Position numbers and translations under genes: made by a program. From contig JAYZEZ010000008.1 of the NCBI GenBank assembly GCA_036337015.1, positions 62,001 through 126,000 of the forward strand: a stretch of 64,000 bases of DNA, read 5' to 3'. The stretch's first letter is position 1, and each line of letters starts with the position of its first letter. This DNA is from Casp-alpha2 sp036337015 (lineage in GTDB: Bacteria > Pseudomonadota > Alphaproteobacteria > Rhodospirillales > Casp-alpha2). Below are positions 43,062 through 51,399 of the stretch, one piece after another. A model generated the notes under the pieces. The model was not told the origin of the DNA, ran no database searches, and was given only the letters and a program-made list of their open reading frames with translations.

Positions 43062-43940
43062 ATGAATAAAAAACAGAAAAAATTAAATTTTTGTGAAAAT
43101 TTTTTAGCTCGAATAAAGCTAATAACAATAATGATTATTTACTTCACATTTATTGATGCCAATACCTATGCTAGCGATTCCATAAAACAAATAGATTATA
43201 AACCCGGTTTAATTTTCAGTGATTGCCATGACTGCCCTGAATTAGTTGTGGTTCCATCTGGTAATTTCATCATGGGGCTAAAAAATTCAGGAAAAATAAG
43301 CCAACCTGAACACAAAGTAAAAATAATCAAACCTTTCGCAATGGGTCGTTTTGAAGTTAAGTTTTCTGAATGGACCGCATGTTTGGTTGATGGTGGCTGT
43401 AAAAATAATCCTGACGATCATCAGTGGGGAAGAAAGAACCGACCAGTTATTAATATTACCTATTTTGATGTGAAGGAATATTTGACATGGATTTCTAAAA
43501 AAACTGGTTTTCTATACCGCCTACCATCTGAAGCAGAATGGGAGTATGCCAACCGTGCCGGCACCAGAACTATTTGGTGGTGGGGTGATAGAGTTGGAAA
43601 AAACCACGCAAACTGCAAAGATTGTAAAAGCCCTTGGAGTGATGGCGGAAATAAAGCTCATGGGACAGCGCCAGTTGGTATGTTTAAACCTAACCCTTTC
43701 GGACTTTACGATACAACGGCTAATGTTTTTGAGTGGGTTAATGACTGCTGGAACGATTCCTACCATGGCGCACCCCAAGATGGCACCTCTTGGTTAAAGG
43801 GAAATTGTAATTTTAGAGTGATCCGTGGTGGATCATTCTATTATTTTTCTAAAGTTGGCCGATCAGCCTATCGATCTAAGAACCCACCTAATGTAAAAAG
43901 TTATTGGTTGGGCTTCCGAGTTCTAAGAGAGTTAGAATGA
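43062..43940 (+). CDS. Secreted SUMF1-fold (formylglycine-generating-like) protein
   Basis: 292 residues. A hydrophobic N-terminal segment (about 20-38, ending TYAS) suggests export. The SUMF1 domain runs from about residue 60: VVPSGNFIMG, YRLPSEAEWEYANRAG, NPFGLYDTTANVFEWVND, VIRGGSF and GFRVLRELE. The Cys pair that formylglycine-generating enzymes use near the C-terminal RGGS segment is absent, so catalytic oxidation of a sulfatase Cys is unlikely. The fold is often reused for binding. It starts 6 bp after queG. Confidence 0.85.
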   Translation: MNKKQKKLNFCENFLARIKLITIMIIYFTFIDANTYASDSIKQIDYKPGLIFSDCHDCPELVVVPSGNFIMGLKNSGKISQPEHKVKIIKPFAMGRFEVKFSEWTACLVDGGCKNNPDDHQWGRKNRPVINITYFDVKEYLTWISKKTGFLYRLPSEAEWEYANRAGTRTIWWWGDRVGKNHANCKDCKSPWSDGGNKAHGTAPVGMFKPNPFGLYDTTANVFEWVNDCWNDSYHGAPQDGTSWLKGNCNFRVIRGGSFYYFSKVGRSAYRSKNPPNVKSYWLGFRVLRELE

Positions 43941-44051
43941 AATTTAGCTAGTAGTTAAATTTATTTCCTACTTCTAACTTTCTTTTCTAACTGCTAGAAA
44001 TTTTAAAGCACTAAGAAAACCAATCTCATAAATTTAAAATGGTTAATTAAA

Positions 44052-44777
44052 ATGTGGATTGATGTAATTAATTTAAAAGACTTCTATAAAAGCTCCATTG
44101 GTATGATAGCCCAACATTCTATTAGTCGACAACTGAGAATCATGTGGCCTAACGTATCTGAGCAAAGTGTGCTTTGTATTGGATACGGTTTGCCATACCT
44201 AGACCTGTTTCGTGGTGAAGCTACACGAACAATAGCCGCAATGCCAGCTGCTCAAGGGGTTTTAAGGTGGCCTCAAAATGCACAAAACCTTGCCACCTTA
44301 GTAGACGAAACAGAATTACCATTTCAAGATCTTAGTGTAGATAGAGTGTTATTAATTCATGCTTTGGAATATGCTGAAAATATTCACCCGCTATTGCGAG
44401 AAATATGGAGGATTCTTACTGGCAGTGGAAAATTAATAGTAGTTGCACCTAATCGAAAAGGTCTATGGGCTCTGTTAGAAAAAACACCGTTTGGAAATGG
44501 ACAGCCTTTTTCCCAAAGACAGCTCTCGAGATTACTTCGTGATAATCTATTCGTACCATTGAAAACTCATCCCGCATTATTTACCCCCCCATCCCAATCA
44601 AAAATGATTTTATCCTCAGCAGCTGCCTGGGATAAAGTAGGTGGACTCACGTTTAAGACCTTTTCAGGAGTTATGTTATCTGAAGCAACAAAACAATTAT
44701 ATGCAGCAAGAATAACACCTATCAAAGAAACCAAAGGCCGCTATTTACCTGCTAATAAAGAAACAACTAGAACATAA
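44052..44777 (+). CDS. Class I SAM-dependent methyltransferase-like protein
   Basis: 241 residues. A Rossmann-type pattern is visible: VLCIGYGLPYLDLFRG (motif I, altered from GxGxG), LPFQDLSVDRVLLIHALEYAENIHPLLREIWRIL (motifs II-III with the usual pre-helix) and GKLIVVAPNRKGLWAL. The substrate is unknown. The altered glycine loop lowers certainty about SAM binding. It is convergent with metW (13 bp). Confidence 0.75.
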   Translation: MWIDVINLKDFYKSSIGMIAQHSISRQLRIMWPNVSEQSVLCIGYGLPYLDLFRGEATRTIAAMPAAQGVLRWPQNAQNLATLVDETELPFQDLSVDRVLLIHALEYAENIHPLLREIWRILTGSGKLIVVAPNRKGLWALLEKTPFGNGQPFSQRQLSRLLRDNLFVPLKTHPALFTPPSQSKMILSSAAAWDKVGGLTFKTFSGVMLSEATKQLYAARITPIKETKGRYLPANKETTRT

Positions 44778-44790
44778 AAAAAAACAGCAT

Positions 44791-45411
44791 TTATTTTTTT
44801 CTGAGAAGAAACAACGCCTGTTCACCAAAAAAATTAGCTGATATTAAAGACGATGATACTTGGCGAGTTCGACCCTTCTTATCAAATATTTTTTGTGATT
44901 CTATTTCAATATTTAACTCCTGACAAAGCTCAATAAAATCTCGGATTGTACATAAATGAATGTTTGGTGTTTCATACCATTTATGAGGGAGCGTATTATT
45001 TACTGGCATTCGACCAAAAAGCGCTAAAGATAAACGCCCACGCCAATGGGCAAAATTTGGGAAAGAAACGATTGCACGTCTGGAAATCCTAAGCAAATGC
45101 CCTAACACAACTTTAGGTTGGACCATAGCCTGTAGAGTCTGACTCAGGACAGCATAATCAAAAACATCATCAGGATAGTCCTTAAGGTCCGTATCGGCAT
45201 CACCTTGAATAACTGATAGACCCGCACTAATGGAATCGTTAACTCCTTCCGTGCTCAATTCAATTCCACGGCCATCAACATTCCGGTGATTCACTAAATA
45301 GCCAAGCAAGCTACCGTCTCCACAACCTATATCAAGTACCCGTGAATGAGGCTCTATCATATCAGCAATCAACTTAAGATCTACTCGAATTGGATTCAGC
45401 TTCGATGTCAT
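44791..45411 (-). CDS. metW: MetW methionine biosynthesis protein
   Basis: 206 residues with a methyltransferase-like fold: VLDIGCGDGSLL (SAM loop), YAVLSQTLQAM, FPNFAHWRGRLSLALFGRMP (a MetW hallmark), and TPNIHLCTIRDF. MetW partners with MetX for homoserine acylation. Its start overlaps the metX stop by one base. Confidence 0.95.
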   Translation of the reverse strand: MTSKLNPIRVDLKLIADMIEPHSRVLDIGCGDGSLLGYLVNHRNVDGRGIELSTEGVNDSISAGLSVIQGDADTDLKDYPDDVFDYAVLSQTLQAMVQPKVVLGHLLRISRRAIVSFPNFAHWRGRLSLALFGRMPVNNTLPHKWYETPNIHLCTIRDFIELCQELNIEIESQKIFDKKGRTRQVSSSLISANFFGEQALFLLRKK

Positions 45412-46610
45412 TAGTCTAATCTAACAGATTCGATATTATGATTAATCCAGTTCTCAGAAGCACCATCAAAAAAACCGCCTAATATTTGGTATAGTTCTGG
45501 TTCATGTAATAAAAAAGCATCGTGGCCCTTATCGGATTCAATTTCAGCAAAACTGACATTTGCAGCTGCAGCATTAAGTGCGTGTACAATTCGACGATTT
45601 GCTTCAGTTGGATACAACCAATCACTAGTGAAGGAAATTATACAGAATTTTACAGGTGAATTTCTAAAAGCATTAGCTAAAACACCATTATGCTTTGCAG
45701 CTAAATCAAAATAATCCATAGCACGTGTTATATATAAATATGAATTAGCATCAAAACGATCGACAAAAGTAATACCCTGATGCCGAAGATAACTTTCGAC
45801 TTGAAAATCGGCATCAAATCCATAGGTAAGAGCTTCACGGTTTTGCAACCGACGGCCAAATTTTCTGTGTAACGCTTGATCAGATAAATAAGTTATGTGA
45901 GCGGCCATACGTGCCACCGCTAACCCCTTTGTTGGATTTTTCCCTTTCAAAAGGTAATTACCTTCAACCCAATCGGGGTCAGCCATAATCGCTTGGCGCC
46001 CTACCTCATGAAATGCTATATTTTGAGCTGAATGAAAAGCAGCAGAGGCAATAGATATAGCCGTAAATACACGCTTTGGATACATAGATGCCCATTCTAG
46101 AACTTGCATACCTCCCATCGAGCCACCTACCACAGCAAACAACTTATGGATACCTAAGTAATCAATCAAAAGAGCTTGGCATCGAACCATATCAGCAATT
46201 GTAATAACAGGAAAAGTAAGGCCCCAGGGCTTGCCATTTTCAGGATTTAGTTCTTTTGGTCCATATGTCCCCATACATCCACCTAAAATGTTTGCACAAA
46301 TTACAAAATAAGTATTAGTGTCAATCGTTTTGCCTGGGCCTACCATAGTATCCCACCAGCCAGGCTTACCAGTCAAAGGATGTTTGCCAGCAACAAATTG
46401 ATCGCCTGTAAGAGCATGACAAACTAGTATTGCATTAGACTTATCAGTATTTAGCTTACCAAATGTCTTATAGGCGACAGGAAAATTAGAAATTTTTATT
46501 CCACAATCTAAAGATAATGGTTTTTCAATGGCTAAACGCACTGAATTGCCGGAAGATTGGACTAATTCTTCCTCAACTTGTACGGAGTTTTTATCATTTC
46601 TATTGGTCAT
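45411..46610 (-). CDS. metX: Homoserine O-acyltransferase MetX
   Basis: 399 residues of the alpha/beta-hydrolase MetX family. The nucleophile Ser is in GGSMGGMQVLEW, the Asp in TSDWLYP and the His in KGHDAFLL. It acylates homoserine with acetyl-CoA or succinyl-CoA for methionine synthesis; which one cannot be decided by eye. It is co-transcribed with metW. No SAM-II riboswitch was recognised in the 200 bp upstream. Confidence 0.95.
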   Translation of the reverse strand: MTNRNDKNSVQVEEELVQSSGNSVRLAIEKPLSLDCGIKISNFPVAYKTFGKLNTDKSNAILVCHALTGDQFVAGKHPLTGKPGWWDTMVGPGKTIDTNTYFVICANILGGCMGTYGPKELNPENGKPWGLTFPVITIADMVRCQALLIDYLGIHKLFAVVGGSMGGMQVLEWASMYPKRVFTAISIASAAFHSAQNIAFHEVGRQAIMADPDWVEGNYLLKGKNPTKGLAVARMAAHITYLSDQALHRKFGRRLQNREALTYGFDADFQVESYLRHQGITFVDRFDANSYLYITRAMDYFDLAAKHNGVLANAFRNSPVKFCIISFTSDWLYPTEANRRIVHALNAAAANVSFAEIESDKGHDAFLLHEPELYQILGGFFDGASENWINHNIESVRLD

Positions 46611-46830
46611 ATCTTGCTTCGCTTTTAATAAACGTTACAAAAAAAACTTTTTAAAATCACTATAAATGATGCCATAGCTAGGAGTCGGATTACTAAGTGT
46701 CAATGTTTTCTTTGATTTTACGTCGTCATAAGCTTATCACTAAGCATGCATCCCCGTTTCGTGCTATAATCACCTAAGAGCTATAAACTAGTACTAATTT
46801 ATGTAATAAAAATTGCTGGGCACACAATAT

Positions 46831-47733
46831 ATGCCAATCAATAAAGATAAACTTCAATCTCTGCGCCAGAAAATTGACGCTATTGATAATTCTCTCCATG
46901 ATCTAATTATGGAACGGACACAAGTTGTTGAGGAAGTCCGCCTAGTTAAACAAGGAGAAAAAATTAAAATCAGACCAGCTAGGGAAGCAGAAATTATTTA
47001 TCGGCTGATTGGTCGTCATAAAGGGCCATTCCCAAAACAAGAATTAGCTAGAATCTGGAGAGAACTCATTGTTGCAACCCTTCGATTTGAAGGACCTTTT
47101 TCTGTTGCTGTCTCTGAAAGTGATCACAAAACTGGCTACTGGGATTTAGCCAGAGATCAATATGGTTCTTTTACACCGACAACAAAACATCACTCGCACA
47201 AAAGTGTTGTAAACGCCGTAAGGGATCAGACAGCTACCGTGGGGATTCTACCAATGCCTAAAACAAACGATACAGAGCACTGGTGGCCTTTTTTACTTTC
47301 TGATAAAACTAGTCCAGTTCTAATTATGGCACGATTACCTTTTATACCTGGTGATAACTCCAACAAATTAAATGGCTTTGATGCACTTGTTATTTCCACT
47401 GTTCCACAAGAAAAAACAGGGCGTGATCATTCTTTTTTAACAATTGAATCTCAAAAAGAAATAAGTAACGAAGTAATTGAAAATGCATTAGCAAAAGTTA
47501 AACTACCAATCATTTTTCAACAAAAATATTTTAATCCTAAACTGTCAACAACTTGGCTTCATCTTATAGAGGTTGATGGATTTGTTGATATCGAAAATTC
47601 TCAATTGTCACTACTGAAAAAAGAATTGGCCAATAAAATAACTAGCGTTTCACATCTTGGGGGATATGCAAAACCTCTAGAACCTTCAGAAGTTGTAAAT
47701 AACATAAATTTTTCTAAAGAAGGAAGGGCATAG
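46831..47733 (+). CDS. Chorismate mutase with unassigned C-terminal domain
   Basis: 300 residues from the ATG at 46831 (a TTG 18 bases earlier is possible). The first ~95 residues are an AroQ-type chorismate mutase: LRQKIDAIDNSLHDLIMER and RPAREAEIIYRLIGRH, ARIWRELI. The remaining ~205 residues lack the TxR/ESRP motifs of prephenate dehydratase and match nothing I can name. The position before hisC and tyrC is the usual alphaproteobacterial arrangement. Stop and hisC start share one base. Confidence 0.85.
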   Translation: MPINKDKLQSLRQKIDAIDNSLHDLIMERTQVVEEVRLVKQGEKIKIRPAREAEIIYRLIGRHKGPFPKQELARIWRELIVATLRFEGPFSVAVSESDHKTGYWDLARDQYGSFTPTTKHHSHKSVVNAVRDQTATVGILPMPKTNDTEHWWPFLLSDKTSPVLIMARLPFIPGDNSNKLNGFDALVISTVPQEKTGRDHSFLTIESQKEISNEVIENALAKVKLPIIFQQKYFNPKLSTTWLHLIEVDGFVDIENSQLSLLKKELANKITSVSHLGGYAKPLEPSEVVNNINFSKEGRA

Positions 47734-48836
47734 TGAGTTCTCCAATTCCACGCTCAAGCATTCTAGATATTGAACCTTACGTTGGCGGGGAATCTTCTGC
47801 TTTAGGAATAAATAGTATTATAAAGTTATCTAGCAATGAAAACCCCTTTGGACCCAGCCCTCTTGCAAAAAAAGCATATATTAAAGCTACCAACGAATTA
47901 CACCGTTATCCAGATGGAAGCTATGAAAAGCTCAGAGGTTCCATTGCTAATCTACACAAAATAGATTCAAATAAAATTGTTTGTGGTGCTGGTTCTGATG
48001 AGATCATAAGTTTGATATGCCTTGCTTATTCAGGTCCAGGAGACACAGTTCTATATAGTCAACACGGTTTTTTAATGTATCCCATTTCAGCTAAAGCAGC
48101 AGGAGCCCAACCCATATATGCTAAAGAAACAAATTTAACTAGTAATGTTAATGCACTCTTAAAAACAGTTAGCGATTCTACACGACTTTTATTTTTGGCA
48201 AACCCTAATAACCCAACCGGAACATATTTATCTCAAGATGAGTTATGGAATTTACGTAGAAACCTAAGAGAAGATATTATTTTAGTCATTGATGCTGCTT
48301 ATGCTGAATATGCTAGTCGCAATGATTATAGCCCTGGTATAGATCTAGTTGAAGAATTTGATAATGTCGTAATGACTCGTACCTTTTCAAAAATTTATGG
48401 ACTTGGTGGAATACGACTTGGCTGGGCATATTGCCCCTCTAAAATTGCTGATGTTCTTAATCGAATACGAGGCCCCTTCAATGTAAGCACACCAGCTATA
48501 GAGACTGGTATAGCTGCTTTAAAGGATAAAAGTTTTATCGATAAATCTCGAAAACATAATGATACTTGGTTAGCTTGGACACATGAAAAAGTTCATAACT
48601 TAGGGTTAAAATCTCCCAACAGCGCTGGAAATTTTCTTTTAGTACAATTTCCTAAAGAGCAAAAAAATAAAATAACTACGGCTGAAGCTGCCAATATATT
48701 TCTTAAAGATCGTGGGATTTTAGTTCGACGGATGGAGGCTTATGGACTAGAGAATTGTCTAAGAATAACTATTGGACAAGAGTTTGAAATGAAAAAAACA
48801 ATTGAATCATTAAAACGATTTTTGGAACAATTATAA
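47733..48836 (+). CDS. hisC: Histidinol-phosphate (aromatic) aminotransferase HisC
   Basis: 367 residues from a GTG start. The PLP Lys is in RTFSKIYGLGGIRLGWAY; SSNENPFGPS, GAGSDEIISL, NPNNPTGT and DAAYAEY are family-typical. It converts histidinol phosphate and, in this operon, probably also aromatic precursors. It sits between chorismate mutase and prephenate dehydrogenase genes with almost no gaps (4 bp to the next). Confidence 0.95.
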   Translation: MSSPIPRSSILDIEPYVGGESSALGINSIIKLSSNENPFGPSPLAKKAYIKATNELHRYPDGSYEKLRGSIANLHKIDSNKIVCGAGSDEIISLICLAYSGPGDTVLYSQHGFLMYPISAKAAGAQPIYAKETNLTSNVNALLKTVSDSTRLLFLANPNNPTGTYLSQDELWNLRRNLREDIILVIDAAYAEYASRNDYSPGIDLVEEFDNVVMTRTFSKIYGLGGIRLGWAYCPSKIADVLNRIRGPFNVSTPAIETGIAALKDKSFIDKSRKHNDTWLAWTHEKVHNLGLKSPNSAGNFLLVQFPKEQKNKITTAEAANIFLKDRGILVRRMEAYGLENCLRITIGQEFEMKKTIESLKRFLEQL

Positions 48837-48839
48837 GTC

Positions 48840-49736
48840 ATGAAAGATCCTGGGATTAAACCATTATTTGAACGCGTTACCTTAATCGGCGTAGGTTTGA
48901 TTGGATCTTCCATAGCCCGTGCATTAAAGAATTATAATTTAGCTTCGCATATATCAGTAACAGCACGGACAAAAAAAACTTTGGATATCGTGAAAAATCT
49001 TGGCCTTGCTGATAATACAACAATGGATATCGTTGAGGCTGTTAAAGATTCTGATCTTATCATTTTGTGCACACCACTTAGTGCCTACAAAAAAATTGCT
49101 CAATCAATCAGTTCATCTTTAAAGACAGGTTCTATTCTAACTGATGTTGGTTCTTGTAAGAACATAATGTTTAATGATGTTGCTCCATACATACCTAAAA
49201 AAGTTCACATAGTCCCCGGACACCCAGTAGCTGGAACTGAACATTCGGGACCAAATGCAGGTTATGCAGAATTATTTAATGGTAGATGGTGCATTCTTAC
49301 CCCCAGCCCAGATACTAATAATTTTGCAACTAGCCAAGTTACAAAAATGTGGGAGCATATGGGAATGGAGGTTGCAATTATGGATGCATCTCATCATGAC
49401 AAAGTTTTAGCACTAACATCACATTTACCTCACCTTATAGCTTACACTATCGTTGGCACTGCTACAGAACTAGAGGATGATCTCAAAAAAGAGATCTTGA
49501 AATATTCTGCAAGCGGATTCCGTGATTTTACTCGAATAGCATCATCCGACCCTGTTATGTGGCGAGATATCTTCTTAAAAAATAAAGAAGCGGTTCTCGA
49601 TGTACTGGGACGATTTTCTGAAGATCTGACTTCCCTACAACGTGCAATAAGGCGTGGCGATGGTGATAGGTTGGAAAAACACTTCAATAGAACACGGGCA
49701 ATCCGAAGAGGTATAATAGAAGCAAAACAGGAATGA
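48840..49736 (+). CDS. tyrC: Prephenate/arogenate dehydrogenase TyrC
   Basis: 298 residues. The Rossmann motif is GVGLIGSSIARAL at the N-terminus; the active-site His segments HPVAGTEHSG and LTSHLPHLIAY are present. It oxidises prephenate or arogenate on the way to tyrosine. Third gene of the chorismate mutase-hisC-tyrC operon, convergent with the DUF2125 gene. Confidence 0.95.
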   Translation: MKDPGIKPLFERVTLIGVGLIGSSIARALKNYNLASHISVTARTKKTLDIVKNLGLADNTTMDIVEAVKDSDLIILCTPLSAYKKIAQSISSSLKTGSILTDVGSCKNIMFNDVAPYIPKKVHIVPGHPVAGTEHSGPNAGYAELFNGRWCILTPSPDTNNFATSQVTKMWEHMGMEVAIMDASHHDKVLALTSHLPHLIAYTIVGTATELEDDLKKEILKYSASGFRDFTRIASSDPVMWRDIFLKNKEAVLDVLGRFSEDLTSLQRAIRRGDGDRLEKHFNRTRAIRRGIIEAKQE

Positions 49737-49773
49737 TTTCCTATCATTTAATCTTAAATTAAAAACCCTATAC

Positions 49774-50736
49774 TTAGTTAGAACTAGACCATTCCAAATA
49801 AGGGAAATGCCCCACAGCCAAAGGACCAACATAAATAGTGTTGTCTTGAATACTTATTGGAATTTTAATAAAATTCCTTTCAACACCTTCCCCCCCTTGT
49901 TCATTACCACTTGCTAACATTGATAAAATTGCTTTCGCTAACCTCGTTTCACTAATATTTATTACCCCGGAAGAATAAAGCTTATCAATTATGCCCATAT
50001 AGCCACGGGCCTTAACACTAAAAACTGCTAATGGCTGTAAATTCTTGTCAACAGCTAAGGTCCCTGCCCCATTGATCTCCAAAGAATTATGATTAATTTT
50101 CAAATCAACTATTTCTAGCACCCCACCTTCATCACGCCAAATTTGAACAGTATTAGTTTTAATAATGTTTGGCATTTCGCCTATTACATTTGCTTGAAAG
50201 CTTATGTGTTTTGTCACAAACCCTAAACCATCAATAAGTTCAGTATGATGAGAGATATCTATAATTTCAGCGTGTATTTCTTTAGGAAAACCAGCTATCT
50301 CACGTAATTTTAGAAAAATTCTAAAATTTCTAACTTTCACATCTAACACGCGCTTTACAAGTTTTGTTTTAAGCATTCCTATATGTTGCCCAGGAACTTC
50401 AATTGCTATTTCTTTTAACTGCCAAGGCCGCATAGAAAGTGTTAAATCAGGTCCACTCCAATTCAAAGTTTGCCTCTCATTAGAAATTGATAGTGAAGGC
50501 TTAGTTATCAATACACGAATCCAAAAAGGGAACCCACTGATCTCTATAGGTCCTGAGTTAAAATCGTAGCCCTCTGTATACTGATCTTTTCTCCAGTCAC
50601 TAATAGCTTCTAAAATTTTGGTTTCTAGAAAACTCCAATACCACCAATAACCACTGAATATTAAAATTGTAACAGAAAAAATTAGTATGGACTTTGTTAC
50701 TAATTTGTTAGCTTTAAGACTTCGAATTAACTCCAT
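49774..50736 (-). CDS. DUF2125 family membrane-anchored protein
   Basis: 320 residues. One N-terminal membrane helix (about 15-35) is followed by a periplasmic domain with the family pattern YDFNSGPIEISGFPFWIRVLI and later LSMRPWQL. DUF2125 proteins are found in alphaproteobacteria next to aromatic and methionine biosynthesis genes; their function is unknown to me. The fold resembles lipid-transfer or AsmA-like beta-rich proteins in general look only. Confidence 0.85.
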   Translation of the reverse strand: MELIRSLKANKLVTKSILIFSVTILIFSGYWWYWSFLETKILEAISDWRKDQYTEGYDFNSGPIEISGFPFWIRVLITKPSLSISNERQTLNWSGPDLTLSMRPWQLKEIAIEVPGQHIGMLKTKLVKRVLDVKVRNFRIFLKLREIAGFPKEIHAEIIDISHHTELIDGLGFVTKHISFQANVIGEMPNIIKTNTVQIWRDEGGVLEIVDLKINHNSLEINGAGTLAVDKNLQPLAVFSVKARGYMGIIDKLYSSGVINISETRLAKAILSMLASGNEQGGEGVERNFIKIPISIQDNTIYVGPLAVGHFPYLEWSSSN

Positions 50737-50844
50737 TGTCGTGTAACATCCAATTAATTTTGAACACCTAGTTCATTGGCTTACTTTTTTTATATAGCCC
50801 TAATTTTTGATTTGATTGTAATTTCTTAATGAACGCAAATTAAT

Positions 50845-51399
50845 TTGGCACAATTCAAAAAAGATATCTGGGTTTTTGGTTACGGATCATTAATGTGGCG
50901 ACCTGATTTTTCACACATTGAAATGCAACCAGCATTATTGCGAGGTTACCATCGATCTTTATGTGTCTATTCAATCGATCATAGGGGCACAAAAAAAAAA
51001 CCTGGGATAGTACTTGGCCTTGATAGAGGGGGGGCATGTAAAGGACTTGCAATGCGTGTAAAAAGTAGCCATGCAGAAAATGTGCTGAAATATTTGCATA
51101 AAAGAGAAATGAAACATGAAGTTTACTGTCCAAGATGGCTAACAGTCCGCATTCCATTTAAAACCATCGAAGCATACTGTTTCATCGTAGATCGAAACCA
51201 TTCACAATATGCAGGAAAGCTTGATGATAAAGAGATTTTAAAGTTAATTAGACAAGGAAGTGGCCGAGGAGGTGACTGTTTTGATTATTTAAGCAGTACT
51301 ATATATAAACTAGAGGAACTTGGTATCGTCGATAAGTCTTTACAAAGAATTTTTAATTTACTCAAGAAAACTTCCGTGATTAATTCAACCGCACTTTGA
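50845..51399 (+). CDS. ChaC-like gamma-glutamylcyclotransferase
   Basis: 184 residues from a TTG start. The substrate loop VFGYGSLMWRPDF is the ChaC signature, and the central GLDRGGACKGLAMRV fits the family. ChaC enzymes degrade glutathione to 5-oxoproline and Cys-Gly. The 3' end overlaps the convergent nrdJ gene by 15 bp. Confidence 0.92.
   Translation: MAQFKKDIWVFGYGSLMWRPDFSHIEMQPALLRGYHRSLCVYSIDHRGTKKKPGIVLGLDRGGACKGLAMRVKSSHAENVLKYLHKREMKHEVYCPRWLTVRIPFKTIEAYCFIVDRNHSQYAGKLDDKEILKLIRQGSGRGGDCFDYLSSTIYKLEELGIVDKSLQRIFNLLKKTSVINSTAL

Noticed and set aside
46611..46830. Possible SAM-II riboswitch before metX
   Set aside because: A GTGATAAG stretch recalls the SAM-II core, but the matching 5' stem and pseudoknot partner were not found.
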